From NCBI GenBank assembly GCA_963582255.1, contig CAUZRD010000039.1:1-14620 (forward strand): DNA of 14,620 bases, in the 5' to 3' direction. Below are positions 6,780 through 14,620 of this stretch, piece by piece. Numbering within the stretch: position 1 is the first letter of the stretch; every line of letters starts with the position of its first letter. Source of the stretch: CAUZRD01 sp963582255. GTDB lineage: Bacteria; Pseudomonadota; Alphaproteobacteria; Rhizobiales; TMED25. The translations under genes and the position numbers were made by a program. The notes under the pieces were generated by a model. That model did not search any database. It had not been told where the DNA came from and worked only from the letters and a program-made list of their open reading frames with translations.

Positions 6780-7259
6780 TTGCGGTTAATACTAACAGCT
6801 ATTGGCCGCGCGCGGTCCGGTCCGATCAAGACACTTTTTGATGACTATTCGGACAGGGTGGATAAGGCCGGCCCGTTATTGGGCTTTCGCTCCTTCAAGC
6901 TACACGAAATTGCCGAATCTCGGGCCCGAACCACCTCCGAACGCATCTCCCAAGAAGCTGACTTTCTACTTGATGCCATAGGTTCGGATCAAACACTGGT
7001 GCTGGACGAGCATGGCGAAAACCTGAGAAGTGCCGACTTTGCTGATTGGCTAGCTCGCCTGCGAGATGACGGCTGTCCAGCCCTGAACATCCTCATAGGT
7101 GGCCCGGATGGGCTCGATGACAAGATCCGTGCCCATGCCTCACGAAAAATTGCATTCGGACGAGCAACCTGGCCTCACATGCTGGTCAGGGCAATGTTTG
7201 TCGAACAAATTTACCGGGCGCTCACTATTCTAGGGCGTCATCCTTATCATCGCGAATAG
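6780..7259 (+). CDS. rlmH: 23S rRNA (pseudouridine1915-N3)-methyltransferase RlmH
   Basis: RlmH is a SPOUT-class (SAM-dependent, knotted) methyltransferase that modifies pseudouridine 1915 of 23S rRNA in the assembled ribosome. The 159 residues match the family length. The sequence begins MRLILTAIGRARSGP. It contains the SAM-pocket loop ILIGGPDGL and ends with the conserved block WPHMLVRAMFVEQIYRA and final PYHRE. The start is TTG. An in-frame TAA lies only three codons upstream and no ATG or GTG intervenes, and the family N-terminus aligns exactly, so TTG is forced. A weak GGG lies at 6768-6770. Confidence 0.95.
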   Translation: MRLILTAIGRARSGPIKTLFDDYSDRVDKAGPLLGFRSFKLHEIAESRARTTSERISQEADFLLDAIGSDQTLVLDEHGENLRSADFADWLARLRDDGCPALNILIGGPDGLDDKIRAHASRKIAFGRATWPHMLVRAMFVEQIYRALTILGRHPYHRE

Positions 7260-7277
7260 TGGATTTTTTTATTTAAC

Positions 7278-7301
7278 GTGCACATATACAGTCGAGTGCA
7301 C
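7278..7301. repeat. paired GTGCAC palindromes upstream of envC-like gene
   Basis: Two identical copies of the self-complementary hexamer GTGCAC occur at 7278-7283 and 7296-7301, 18 bp apart start to start. They lie between rlmH and the preferred start of the next gene. The spacing resembles tandem half-sites on nearly the same helix face. A binding role is speculative. Confidence 0.25.
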
Positions 7302-7328
7302 AATTGTAACCTGGAGTACATTCAAATC

Positions 7329-8669
7329 ATGATCGCCGCCGTCGGTAAATATGTTCAGTATTTTGGCTGTGCTATTCTCATCGGCACAATATTCCTGCCA
7401 GTAAAAAATCTGTCGGCACAAACTGTATCGCGCGATACTAGCGAAGATTTGCACGTAATAGAACTGTCGCTGAAAGGAGCGCGCTCCAAGGCCGGACAGC
7501 TTGAAATTGAATTTGAATCGGCAGCCAAAGAGCAAGCCAAACTCAATCAAAAACTTATCGAAACTGCAGCGCGCGTTCAAGCTCGCGAACAGCAGATCAC
7601 CTCTGGCGAGGTGCGCCTGTCTAAACTTGCCTACAAAGACGCTGATCTACGTCAGCTGCTCAAGCATAGACGCGATGCGATGACAGAAATGCTGATTGCC
7701 CTACAAAAGCTCGACCACAAGCCACCGCCGATGCTGGCCGTAAGTCCAAACGACGCAGTGGCAGCAATCCGCTCTGCTATGTTGCTATCAAGCGTAGTGC
7801 CACAAATTCGTACTGAAGCTGATTCCCTGTCTCACACCTTGCGCAAACTCAACACCTTGCGTGAGGATGTTGTTGAAGAACAACGCCAACTGGCTCTCAA
7901 TCAAACCCAGATGGAGCGCGAACATGACGTGATTGAGCGCTTACTTAAAATTAAGAATCAGTTGATTTCACGCACTGCCAAGGAGCGTGACCTAGCTTAT
8001 CAACACGCGGAAGCATTGGCCGCTGAGGCCAACTCTCTACGCGATCTTCTTACCTCACTTGAAACTGATCGGCGGCTAAAAGAAGAGCGTGAGCATGCCC
8101 GTCTTGCTATGATCACGCCGGACTCACAGTATCCAGAGACCTCCCAAAATCCTATCTCACCCCCACCAACTGCCGAGGAACAGCGGGCGGTGATGATGCG
8201 GCCCGACAGTTTCAAACCCGCCGTGAAATTTGCTAGTGCCCGGGGCACACTCTCCCTGCCAGCTACTGGCGTAATCTTGCGAGAATTTGGACAAAATGAC
8301 GGGTATGGTGGAAATGCCAAAGGGATATCGATTGAAACCCGGCCTACTGCCCAAGTTATTGCTCCAAATGGTGGTTGGGTCGTGTATGCTGGTGAGTTCC
8401 GTGGTTATGGTAAACTCTTGATCATTGATGGTGACGACGGGTATCATATCTTGCTGGCTGGAATGAACCGCATTGATGTGTTTTTAGGACAGTTCGTATT
8501 GGCAGGCGAACCACTTGGACAGATGGGATTGCAAGCTAGTGAGAGCGCGGCGATTGGCGTGACAGCCAATCAAACTAATCCGGTTTTATATGTCGAGTTT
8601 CGCAAAAACGGTAATTCCGTAGATCCGCGACCGTGGTGGGCTACGGGAAAAACAAAGGCACGAGGATAA
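7329..8669 (+). CDS. EnvC/LdpF-like degenerate LytM (M23) amidase activator
   Basis: This is a periplasmic protein of the murein hydrolase activator EnvC family. The ATG at 7329 gives 446 residues beginning with a clear signal peptide (MIAAVGKY, then a hydrophobic core, cleavage likely after LSA near residue 30) and has TGGAG about 12 bp upstream. An upstream GTG at 7278 would add 17 residues ahead of the signal and is less likely. Residues about 38-258 are long, charged, Gln/Glu-rich coiled coil. Residues about 306-441 are a LytM/M23 fold in which every metal-site residue is replaced: HxGID reads AKGIS, the YAHL position reads LAGM, and HLHFE reads LYVEF. Such inactive LytM proteins activate peptidoglycan amidases at division; that role is inferred from the family. 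Its stop overlaps the ctpA start by one base. Confidence 0.88.
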   Translation: MIAAVGKYVQYFGCAILIGTIFLPVKNLSAQTVSRDTSEDLHVIELSLKGARSKAGQLEIEFESAAKEQAKLNQKLIETAARVQAREQQITSGEVRLSKLAYKDADLRQLLKHRRDAMTEMLIALQKLDHKPPPMLAVSPNDAVAAIRSAMLLSSVVPQIRTEADSLSHTLRKLNTLREDVVEEQRQLALNQTQMEREHDVIERLLKIKNQLISRTAKERDLAYQHAEALAAEANSLRDLLTSLETDRRLKEEREHARLAMITPDSQYPETSQNPISPPPTAEEQRAVMMRPDSFKPAVKFASARGTLSLPATGVILREFGQNDGYGGNAKGISIETRPTAQVIAPNGGWVVYAGEFRGYGKLLIIDGDDGYHILLAGMNRIDVFLGQFVLAGEPLGQMGLQASESAAIGVTANQTNPVLYVEFRKNGNSVDPRPWWATGKTKARG

Positions 8670-10009
8670 TGCGAAAACCAGTTGTTACAGGCCTGGCAAT
8701 GTTTGCGCTGGGTGTCACGCTCGCCATCTCAATACAATCGTTTGTCACCCCCCGGGGTATGGCCATAGCTGCAGATTCTGAAACCTACCGTCAACTCGAT
8801 CTTTTTGGCCGAGTGTTTGACCGAGTCCGAACCGACTATGTCGAAAAACCGGAAGACGAAGAGCTGATAGAATCTTCAATCAACGGCATGCTGAGTGCTC
8901 TTGATCCCCATTCCAGTTATCTCAACGCCAAGAGATTCCGCGACATGCAAGTTCAGACTCGAGGAGAGTTCGGCGGCCTAGGCATCGAAGTTACCATGGA
9001 GAACGGCCTCATCAAGGTAATCACACCTATTGATGACACTCCGGCATCACGGGCGGGTATTCTTACAGGAGATTACATTACTCATCTTGATGGAGAAGAG
9101 GTGCAAGGGCTAAGTCTAAACCAAGCAGTCGAAAAAATGCGCGGCGGTGTGAATACAGAGATCGTACTTACCATACGCCGCGAGAACGAAGCCGATCCAC
9201 TTGATATTGCGGTGGTGCGAGACATCATCAAAATTGGCTCTGTCAAGAAACGTGTTGAAGATGACATTGGTTATGTTCGCATCACAACCTTTAATGAGCA
9301 GACTGAGCAGGGCCTAAAACGGATTGTCGGGGAACTCGATGACGAGATTGGCGACGAACTGAAAGGTTATGTCCTCGATTTGCGCAATAATCCAGGTGGG
9401 CTTCTTGACCAGGCCATCGCCGTTTCGGACGCATTTCTTGAGCGCGGAGAAATCGTTTCAACCCGGGGACGAAATCCGGACGATACTCAGCGTTACAACG
9501 CTCGGCCCGGCGATCTTACGACAGGCTTTCCCGTTGTTATTCTTATCAATGGCGGCTCGGCTTCCGCATCTGAGATCGTAGCGGGAGCTTTGCAAGATCA
9601 CAAGCGCGCCACCATCATTGGCACCCGTTCTTTCGGCAAAGGTTCGGTGCAAACCATCATTCCGCTCGGTGGGAATGGCGGTGCCATGCGCCTGACCACT
9701 GCTCGGTACTACACCCCATCTGGCCGTTCCATTCAGGCCAAAGGTATTGATCCTGATTATGAGGTCGAACAGATAATCCCTGAAAGCCAAGGAACGATTT
9801 CTAAGCCAAGAAGTGAAGCCAGCTTGCGTGGTCATCTTGAAGGTGAGGATAAAATTGGTGATCAAGCCGATGAGCCTGCTATCGAAAAATCCGGCTCTTC
9901 GGCATTCATCCCCAAAGATCGGAAAGAAGATATCCAACTACAATATGCGCTAGATTTTCTTCGCAGAACCAAGGTGATACTCAATACGGACTCTGCAATA
10001 GAAAACTGA
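8669..10009 (+). CDS. ctpA: carboxy-terminal processing protease (S41 family)
   Basis: CtpA is a membrane-anchored or secreted periplasmic serine protease that trims or degrades substrate C-termini; in other bacteria such proteases control peptidoglycan hydrolases. The ATG at 8669 overlaps the upstream stop (TAATG), has GAGGA at 8662-8666, and gives 446 residues starting MRKPVVTGLAMFALG with an N-terminal hydrophobic segment (about 5-25). An upstream in-frame ATG at 8633 lies inside the previous gene and is less likely. A PDZ domain (about 95-170, GLGIEV and SRAGILTGD) is followed by the S41 domain with catalytic S299 in GGSASASEI, K324 in SFGKGSVQ, and Q328. The C-terminal about 70 residues are polar and variable. 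Coupling to the EnvC-like gene suggests shared work on the cell wall. Confidence 0.95.
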   Translation: MRKPVVTGLAMFALGVTLAISIQSFVTPRGMAIAADSETYRQLDLFGRVFDRVRTDYVEKPEDEELIESSINGMLSALDPHSSYLNAKRFRDMQVQTRGEFGGLGIEVTMENGLIKVITPIDDTPASRAGILTGDYITHLDGEEVQGLSLNQAVEKMRGGVNTEIVLTIRRENEADPLDIAVVRDIIKIGSVKKRVEDDIGYVRITTFNEQTEQGLKRIVGELDDEIGDELKGYVLDLRNNPGGLLDQAIAVSDAFLERGEIVSTRGRNPDDTQRYNARPGDLTTGFPVVILINGGSASASEIVAGALQDHKRATIIGTRSFGKGSVQTIIPLGGNGGAMRLTTARYYTPSGRSIQAKGIDPDYEVEQIIPESQGTISKPRSEASLRGHLEGEDKIGDQADEPAIEKSGSSAFIPKDRKEDIQLQYALDFLRRTKVILNTDSAIEN

Positions 10010-10169
10010 CCAGCCCGTTACTAATTAGGGCTGTCATCCAATACGTGGACCAATCATCGCATCTTTCACTCGGCTAGAAGCAGCAACCCAATAGGCCAAG
10101 GTATTGAGCGTAACAGCACGGAGCTTATTCCCTTAAGTGTATTGTTGAGCAAAAAAATGATGTGGCCAA

Positions 10170-10703
10170 ATGAATAAAGTAGCTTTGGAACAAAACAAAA
10201 TTGTTGCCTATCGCCCCTGTGCAGGGGCAATGGTTATCAACCGAACAGGCAAAGTCTGGGTTGGCAAACGCAGCGGTAATGCTGAGCATGTAGGAACCGC
10301 ATCAAGATGGCAAATGCCCCAAGGGGGGATAGAGGCCGGAGAAGATCCCCGCACGGCGGCTGTTCGAGAACTTTATGAGGAGACCAGCGTCAGATCAGCA
10401 AGAATCCTAGCGGAATCCTCCGACTGGTTGTTTTATGACTTGCCAATAAGTCTCATAGGCATTGCCTTGAGGGGTAAGTTTCGTGGGCAAAAACAAAAAT
10501 GGTTTTTGTTTTATTTTTTTGGGGATGACACTGAAATCAACATCCTATCTCCAGCAAATGGCGAGTACGTAGCCGAATTTGACGAATGGAAGTGGGTGGA
10601 GCCGCACGAACTTTTAGAGTTGATCGTCGAATTTAAGCGCCCAGTCTATGAAAAAGTACTGGCCGAGTTCGAACCGCTAATTGAACAGCGTCCAAGGCTT
10701 TAA
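10170..10703 (+). CDS. rppH: RNA pyrophosphohydrolase (Nudix)
   Basis: RppH removes pyrophosphate from 5'-triphosphorylated mRNA, starting RNase E-dependent decay. The 177 residues hold the family N-terminus YRPCAGAMVINRTGKVWVGKR, the WQMPQGGIEAGE loop and a Nudix box at 52-74 (GGIEAGE...RELYEETSV). The WKWVEPHEL segment and RPVYEKVLAEF near the end are also typical. The catalytic glutamates E67, E70 and E71 are present. The penultimate Nudix glycine is Ser73, a tolerated change. The ATG lacks a clear ribosome-binding site. A six-residue ORF, MMWPNE (10157-10177), overlaps the start. The gene lies 160 bp after ctpA and is convergent with atpC. Confidence 0.95.
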   Translation: MNKVALEQNKIVAYRPCAGAMVINRTGKVWVGKRSGNAEHVGTASRWQMPQGGIEAGEDPRTAAVRELYEETSVRSARILAESSDWLFYDLPISLIGIALRGKFRGQKQKWFLFYFFGDDTEINILSPANGEYVAEFDEWKWVEPHELLELIVEFKRPVYEKVLAEFEPLIEQRPRL

Positions 10704-10761
10704 AAGAACGTTTCATTTCCTACAAACTAACTATCGTTTAGGTCGCACGGCGTCACTTAAA

Positions 10762-10789
10762 ACCTTTTCACTGAAATTCCCCAAAAGGT
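10762..10789. terminator. possible bidirectional terminator between rppH and atpC
   Basis: An inverted repeat ACCTTTT/AAAAGGT with a 14-nt loop sits between the two convergent genes. On the minus strand it is followed by TTTAAG, on the plus strand by GAAGC. The loop is long and the tail short, so this is only a weak candidate, supported mainly by its position. Confidence 0.3.
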
Positions 10790-10819
10790 GAAGCATGAAG
10801 AATAGCGCAGAAAAGAAAT

Positions 10820-11221
10820 TTATAGTGCCCGCTCAATTTCCTTCAAATGATCCAGTGCTTCCTGACGCCTCGATCTGGCCGCATCGTCAGCAGCATCATC
10901 AACGTCTTCTTGCGCGTTCGTAATCGCATGCTTCAATTGATCACGGTCAAGGTCCACCTCGGCGATGGCATGCTGCGCCAGCACCGTCAACGACGTCGGC
11001 GTTACATCAGCAAATCCGCCGCGCACAAAATAACGTTCCGCCTCACCACCCACCTCACGTACAATCGACAGCACACCTGGGCGCATGGTGGAAAGAACTG
11101 GCGCATGGCCAGGAAGCACCGCAAACTCGCCTTCCCAACCAGGCACCACAACCTGAGCAACCTCACCCGACATCAACCGACGTTCCGGAGAGACAAAGTC
11201 AAACTCAATATATTCGGCCAT
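10820..11221 (-). CDS. atpC: ATP synthase F1 subunit epsilon
   Basis: Epsilon is part of the central rotor stalk of F1Fo ATP synthase and can inhibit ATP hydrolysis. The 133 residues show the N-terminal beta-sandwich (residues 1-85: IEFDFVSPERRLMSGEVAQVVVPGWEG, then GEFAVLPGHAPVLSTMRPGV and YFVRGGFADV). A C-terminal helical region (about 90-133) is rich in Asp, Ala and Arg. The ATG is preceded on the minus strand by AGGGG about 8 bp upstream. It is the last gene of the operon, 23 bp after atpD, and is convergent with rppH. Confidence 0.97.
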   Translation of the reverse strand: MAEYIEFDFVSPERRLMSGEVAQVVVPGWEGEFAVLPGHAPVLSTMRPGVLSIVREVGGEAERYFVRGGFADVTPTSLTVLAQHAIAEVDLDRDQLKHAITNAQEDVDDAADDAARSRRQEALDHLKEIERAL

Positions 11222-11244
11222 TCGCCACGCCCCTACCCTTGTCT

Positions 11245-12672
11245 CTACGCCGCTTCGGATGCCAGCGCTTGTGCTTTTTCAACCGCCTGTTCGATTGTCC
11301 CGCACATATAAAAGGCAGCTTCCGGCAGATGATCATACTCACCCTCACAAAGCGCAGTGAACCCTTTAATCGTATCTTCAAGCTTTACGAACACACCCGG
11401 GAACCCCGTAAAAACCTCGGCCACATAGAACGGCTGAGATAAAAACCTTTCAATCTTACGCGCACGCGCGACCGTCAGACGATCTTCTTCCGATAACTCA
11501 TCCATACCCAAAATAGCGATGATATCTTGCAAGGATTTATACCTCTGCAAGGTCTCTTGAACCCGCCGAGCTACGTCGTAATGCTCTTGGCCGACAATCC
11601 GCGCATCGAGAATACGGCTGGTAGAATCGAGCGGATCAACCGCCGGATAAATACCTTTTTCGGCAATTGAGCGATTCAACACCGTCGTTGCATCAAGATG
11701 AGCAAACGAAGCTGCCGGCGCCGGATCAGTTAGATCATCAGCCGGCACATAAATCGCCTGTACCGACGTAATGGAACCCTTCGTCGTCGTTGTAATCCGC
11801 TCCTGCAACGCGCCCATATCTGTTGCAAGTGTTGGCTGATAACCCACCGCGGAGGGAATGCGACCAAGCAGCGCGGATACTTCAGAGCCTGCTTGGGTGA
11901 ACCGGAAGATGTTATCGACAAAGAACAACACATCTTGCCCTCCATCGCGAAAGTGCTCAGCGACGGTCAGGCCAGCAAGGCCAACTCTCGCTCGTGCGCC
12001 TGGAGGCTCATTCATCTGCCCATAGATCAGCGCGCATTTCGAACCTTCGCCACCGCCAGCTTTGTTCACACCAGAATCAATCATCTCATGATAAAGATCA
12101 TTACCTTCACGGGTGCGTTCACCCACCCCTGCGAAGACCGAATATCCCCCATGCGCTAGGGCAACATTGTTGATCAGCTCCTGTATCAACACAGTTTTTC
12201 CGACGCCTGCACCACCAAACAGCCCAATTTTACCGCCCTTAACATATGGCGCCAGAAGATCTACCACCTTAATGCCCGTAACCAGTATTTCGGTTTCCGT
12301 AGATTGCTCAACTAATGGTGGAGCTGGTGCATGGATCGGCCGACGGGCGGAGGTCTTGATCGGACCAGCCTCATCGACTGGCTCGCCAATCACATTCATG
12401 ATCCGTCCCAGCGTTTCAGGACCTACCGGAACCGAGATCGCCTCGCCAGTGTTTTTGACTTCCTGACCGCGAACCAGCCCTTCGGTTGCATCCATCGCAA
12501 TAGTACGAACGGTACTCTCACCCAAATGTTGTGCAACCTCAAGAATTAAGCGTGAGCCCTGATTTTCAGTCTCAAGTGCGTTCAGGATTTCAGGCAAATC
12601 ACCGGAAAACTGGACGTCCACCACCGCACCCATAACCTGTGTCACGCGGCCGGCCGTCGGTTTATCTACCAT
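11245..12672 (-). CDS. atpD: ATP synthase F1 subunit beta
   Basis: Beta carries the catalytic sites of the F1 sector, making ATP from ADP and phosphate at the cytoplasmic face of the membrane. The 475 residues are full length. Visible motifs are Walker A GGAGVGKT (153-160), the catalytic glutamate E185 with R186 in GERTREGNDLY, Walker B VLFFVDNIFRFTQAG, the LLGRIPSAVGYQPTL block, and the DELSEEDRLTVARARK segment near the C-terminus (the DELSEE motif that contacts gamma). The start taken is ATG at 12672 with GGGGA 7 bp upstream. An adjacent TTG at 12675 would add only one residue. It lies 15 bp after atpG. Confidence 0.98.
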   Translation of the reverse strand: MVDKPTAGRVTQVMGAVVDVQFSGDLPEILNALETENQGSRLILEVAQHLGESTVRTIAMDATEGLVRGQEVKNTGEAISVPVGPETLGRIMNVIGEPVDEAGPIKTSARRPIHAPAPPLVEQSTETEILVTGIKVVDLLAPYVKGGKIGLFGGAGVGKTVLIQELINNVALAHGGYSVFAGVGERTREGNDLYHEMIDSGVNKAGGGEGSKCALIYGQMNEPPGARARVGLAGLTVAEHFRDGGQDVLFFVDNIFRFTQAGSEVSALLGRIPSAVGYQPTLATDMGALQERITTTTKGSITSVQAIYVPADDLTDPAPAASFAHLDATTVLNRSIAEKGIYPAVDPLDSTSRILDARIVGQEHYDVARRVQETLQRYKSLQDIIAILGMDELSEEDRLTVARARKIERFLSQPFYVAEVFTGFPGVFVKLEDTIKGFTALCEGEYDHLPEAAFYMCGTIEQAVEKAQALASEAA

Positions 12673-12687
12673 CAAAATTCCCCGTTT

Positions 12688-13572
12688 CTAGAGTGCTTCA
12701 GCACCCGAAATAATTTCAATAAGTTCCCTGGTAATTTGTGCTTGACGCGAGCGATTGTAGAATAGCGTCAGCTTATCAATCATGTCGCCAGCATTACGCG
12801 TCGCGCTGTCCATAGCCGACATACGCGCGCCCTGTTCGCTAGCTCCATTTTCAAGCAGAGCTCCAAAAATCTGAACATTGAGATTTAGGGGCAGAAGTTC
12901 AGCCATGATTTCTGTCTCATCCGGTTCAAAATCATAGACCGTATCACCGGGCTCCGCTTTCTCGCCGGCATCATTGGTAATGCTAGCTGGAATTAGCCGT
13001 TGCGCGACCGGTTCTTGAGCAATAACTGACTTGAATTTCGAAAAATAGAGGGTGCAGATATCGAATTCACCCCGCTCGAACATTGTCAAAATCTGTTTTC
13101 CTATGTCAGCAGCATTTTCAAAACCTACCTGGCGAACCTGACGCAGAGAGATCGTATCGACAATCTGAGACTCGAACTGTCGCTTAAGCGCATCATATCC
13201 CTTGCGCCCAACACAAAGAATTTTAACCTTCTTGCCCGCCCGGGTAAGCGCCAGCGCATCAACCCGTGCTTTGCGCGCAATATTGGAATTGAACGCACCA
13301 CACAAGCCACGATCAGCTGTTGCTACAACCAGAAGGTGAGTATCCTCAGCACCAGTTCCCGCCAACAACACCGGCGCACCATCAAGATTGCTCACTGAAC
13401 CGGCCAGATTTGCCATCACCACCCCCATACGTTCAGCATAGGGCCTGGCGGCTTCCGCCTGGTCTTGGGCGCGTCGCAATTTTGCAGCGGCAACCATCTG
13501 CATCGCCTTAGTAATTTTCTGCGTTGCCTTGACGCTACTAATCCTATTGCGGAGTTCTTTAAGGTTTGCCAC
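12688..13572 (-). CDS. atpG: ATP synthase F1 subunit gamma
   Basis: Gamma is the rotating central shaft linking the Fo ring to the catalytic alpha3beta3 hexamer. The 294 residues contain the N-terminal coiled-coil half LKELRNRISSVKATQKITKAM and the conserved DRGLCGAFNSNI. The C-terminal helix carries MSAMDSATRNAGDMIDKLTLFYNR and QAQITRELIEIISGA. The start is GTG, matching the usual MANLKELRNRI beginning, with no strong ribosome-binding site. It follows atpA by 23 bp, so translation may be coupled. Confidence 0.97.
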   Translation of the reverse strand: MANLKELRNRISSVKATQKITKAMQMVAAAKLRRAQDQAEAARPYAERMGVVMANLAGSVSNLDGAPVLLAGTGAEDTHLLVVATADRGLCGAFNSNIARKARVDALALTRAGKKVKILCVGRKGYDALKRQFESQIVDTISLRQVRQVGFENAADIGKQILTMFERGEFDICTLYFSKFKSVIAQEPVAQRLIPASITNDAGEKAEPGDTVYDFEPDETEIMAELLPLNLNVQIFGALLENGASEQGARMSAMDSATRNAGDMIDKLTLFYNRSRQAQITRELIEIISGAEAL

Positions 13573-13595
13573 AACTACAGGCTCACTCGATCGCT

Positions 13596-14620
13596 TTAGG
13601 CAAATGCCTGGGTGAAGGTTTCAACCACATTGCGTAATTTGCTTTCTGTCTCTTTCGAAAGCTCCTTTAGCTCACGAATTGAACTTAAAAGATCCGCATG
13701 TGAACTGCGCAACAAACGCAACAAGTCTGCTTCATAGCGGGTAATATCGCCAATTTGGATTTCATCAAGATGGCCGTTTACCCCAGCATAAATCACACAG
13801 ACTTGTTCCTCGGACGAAAGCGGCGAAAACTGAGGCTGCTTTAAAAGCTCAGTAAGACGAGCGCCGCGCGCCAAAAGCCGTTGGGTTGTTGCATCAAGAT
13901 CCGATCCAAACTGGGCAAATGCCGCCATCTCACGATACTGTGCCAACTCACCCTTAATCTTTCCAGCAACCTGTTTCATCGCCTTGCTCTGAGCGGCCGA
14001 TCCCACACGGCTAACCGAAATGCCGACGTTCACCGCCGGACGGATACCCTGATAGAATAAATCCGTCTCAAGAAATATCTGACCATCTGTGATCGATATC
14101 ACATTAGTTGGAATATAAGCAGATACATCATTGGCCTGAGTTTCAATGATAGGCAAAGCAGTCATCGAGCCAGAGCCCTCGTTATCGTTAAGTTTTGCCG
14201 CACGCTCAAGCAAGCGCGAATGGAGATAGAACACATCTCCTGGATAGGCTTCACGTCCCGGTGGGCGACGAAGCAACAGGGACATCTGGCGGTAGGCCAC
14301 CGCCTGCTTGGACAAATCATCATAGATGATCAGGCTGTGCATTCCATTGTCGCGGAAATACTCCCCCATAGTACAACCGGAAAATGGAGCCAAATACTGC
14401 AGCGGCGCGGGCTCAGAGGCAGTCGCAGCAACGATAATCGAATATTCTAGCGCACCATTTTCTTCAAGCACCTTGACAAACTGTGCAACCGAGGAACGCT
14501 TCTGTCCTATTGCAACATAGATGCAGTAGAGCTTTTCGCTTTCACTACCGCGAGCATTAATGTCCCTCTGGTTTAGCATCGCATCAAGCGCTACCGCTGT
14601 CTTACCCGTTTGGCGGTCAC
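13596..14620 (-). CDS. atpA: ATP synthase F1 subunit alpha, partial
   Basis: Alpha alternates with beta in the F1 hexamer and binds non-catalytic nucleotide. The gene runs off the right edge. The visible part opens with DRQTGKTAVALDAMLNQ, the Walker A region, so about the first 170 residues (beta-barrel domain) lie outside the window. No start codon is therefore given; the internal Met at 14577-14579 is not the start. About 341 codons remain to TAA, including YVAIGQKRSSVAQ, IIVAATASEPAPLQY, LIIYDDLSKQAVAYRQMSLL, RPPGREAYPGDVFYLHSRLLERAAK and the arginine-finger region NVGISVSRVGSAAQ. The order atpA-G-D-C is the normal atp order. Confidence 0.98.
   Translation of the reverse strand, partial: DRQTGKTAVALDAMLNQRDINARGSESEKLYCIYVAIGQKRSSVAQFVKVLEENGALEYSIIVAATASEPAPLQYLAPFSGCTMGEYFRDNGMHSLIIYDDLSKQAVAYRQMSLLLRRPPGREAYPGDVFYLHSRLLERAAKLNDNEGSGSMTALPIIETQANDVSAYIPTNVISITDGQIFLETDLFYQGIRPAVNVGISVSRVGSAAQSKAMKQVAGKIKGELAQYREMAAFAQFGSDLDATTQRLLARGARLTELLKQPQFSPLSSEEQVCVIYAGVNGHLDEIQIGDITRYEADLLRLLRSSHADLLSSIRELKELSKETESKLRNVVETFTQAFA

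Noticed and set aside
9458..9937. 159-codon open frame on the minus strand inside ctpA
   Set aside because: It is antisense to the S41 catalytic domain, which is clearly the coding strand; a shadow frame.
10011..10033. Inverted repeat CAGCCC/GGGCTG after ctpA
   Set aside because: A six-bp stem with an 11-nt loop and no U tract; not a credible intrinsic terminator.
10847..11311. 154-codon open frame on the plus strand opposite atpC
   Set aside because: atpC is full length and conserved on the other strand; the plus frame has no recognisable domain.
1..14620. Search for mobile elements, CRISPR arrays, toxin-antitoxin pairs and defence or biosynthetic genes
   Set aside because: All long ORFs are explained by conserved housekeeping genes; no transposase, integrase, spaced repeat array or foreign cluster was seen.

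Overview
The window is chromosomal core sequence from an alphaproteobacterium. The evidence is the gene order and several lineage-typical details: L21 carries a C-terminal helix-hairpin-helix extension, the EnvC/LdpF-type LytM protein is degenerate, Obg lacks the extra C-terminal domain, and the run obgE-proB-proA-nadD-rsfS-rlmH-envC-ctpA-rppH faces an F1-ATPase operon. This order is familiar from Hyphomicrobiales (Rhizobiales) and relatives. I cannot place it more finely; base composition looks moderate, not the high GC of most rhizobia.

Layout. Bases 1-209 hold no gene I recognise, but contain a perfect CRP-type palindrome. A tRNA-Ser(CGA) gene lies on the minus strand at 210-299. A strong sigma70-like promoter with a GC-rich discriminator and a 5' leader hairpin drives rplU-rpmA (ribosomal proteins L21 and L27), which ends at an excellent intrinsic terminator (1505-1536). 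A gene-free AT-rich gap of about 440 bp follows. Next comes a plus-strand housekeeping run: obgE (ribosome-assembly GTPase), proB and proA (first two steps of proline synthesis), nadD (NAD synthesis), rsfS (ribosome silencing), rlmH (23S rRNA methylation), an envC/ldpF-like amidase activator, the periplasmic protease ctpA, and rppH (RNA pyrophosphohydrolase). Overlaps or short spacers link obgE-proB-proA, rsfS-rlmH and envC-ctpA; the 231-bp nadD-rsfS gap and the 160-bp ctpA-rppH gap could hold extra promoters.

Convergent to this run, on the minus strand, is the 3' part of the F1-ATPase operon in the order atpA (partial, entering at its Walker A motif), atpG, atpD, atpC. Together the genes serve translation and ribosome biogenesis, proline and NAD metabolism, cell-wall remodelling at division, and energy conversion.

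I see no mobile element, CRISPR array, toxin-antitoxin pair, defence island or biosynthetic cluster, and no evidence of an undescribed system. The points worth a second look are regulatory or structural: the CRP-like site without a visible target, the rplU leader hairpin, the L21 fusion, forced non-ATG starts in nadD and rlmH, and inverted repeats in the few long intergenic regions.
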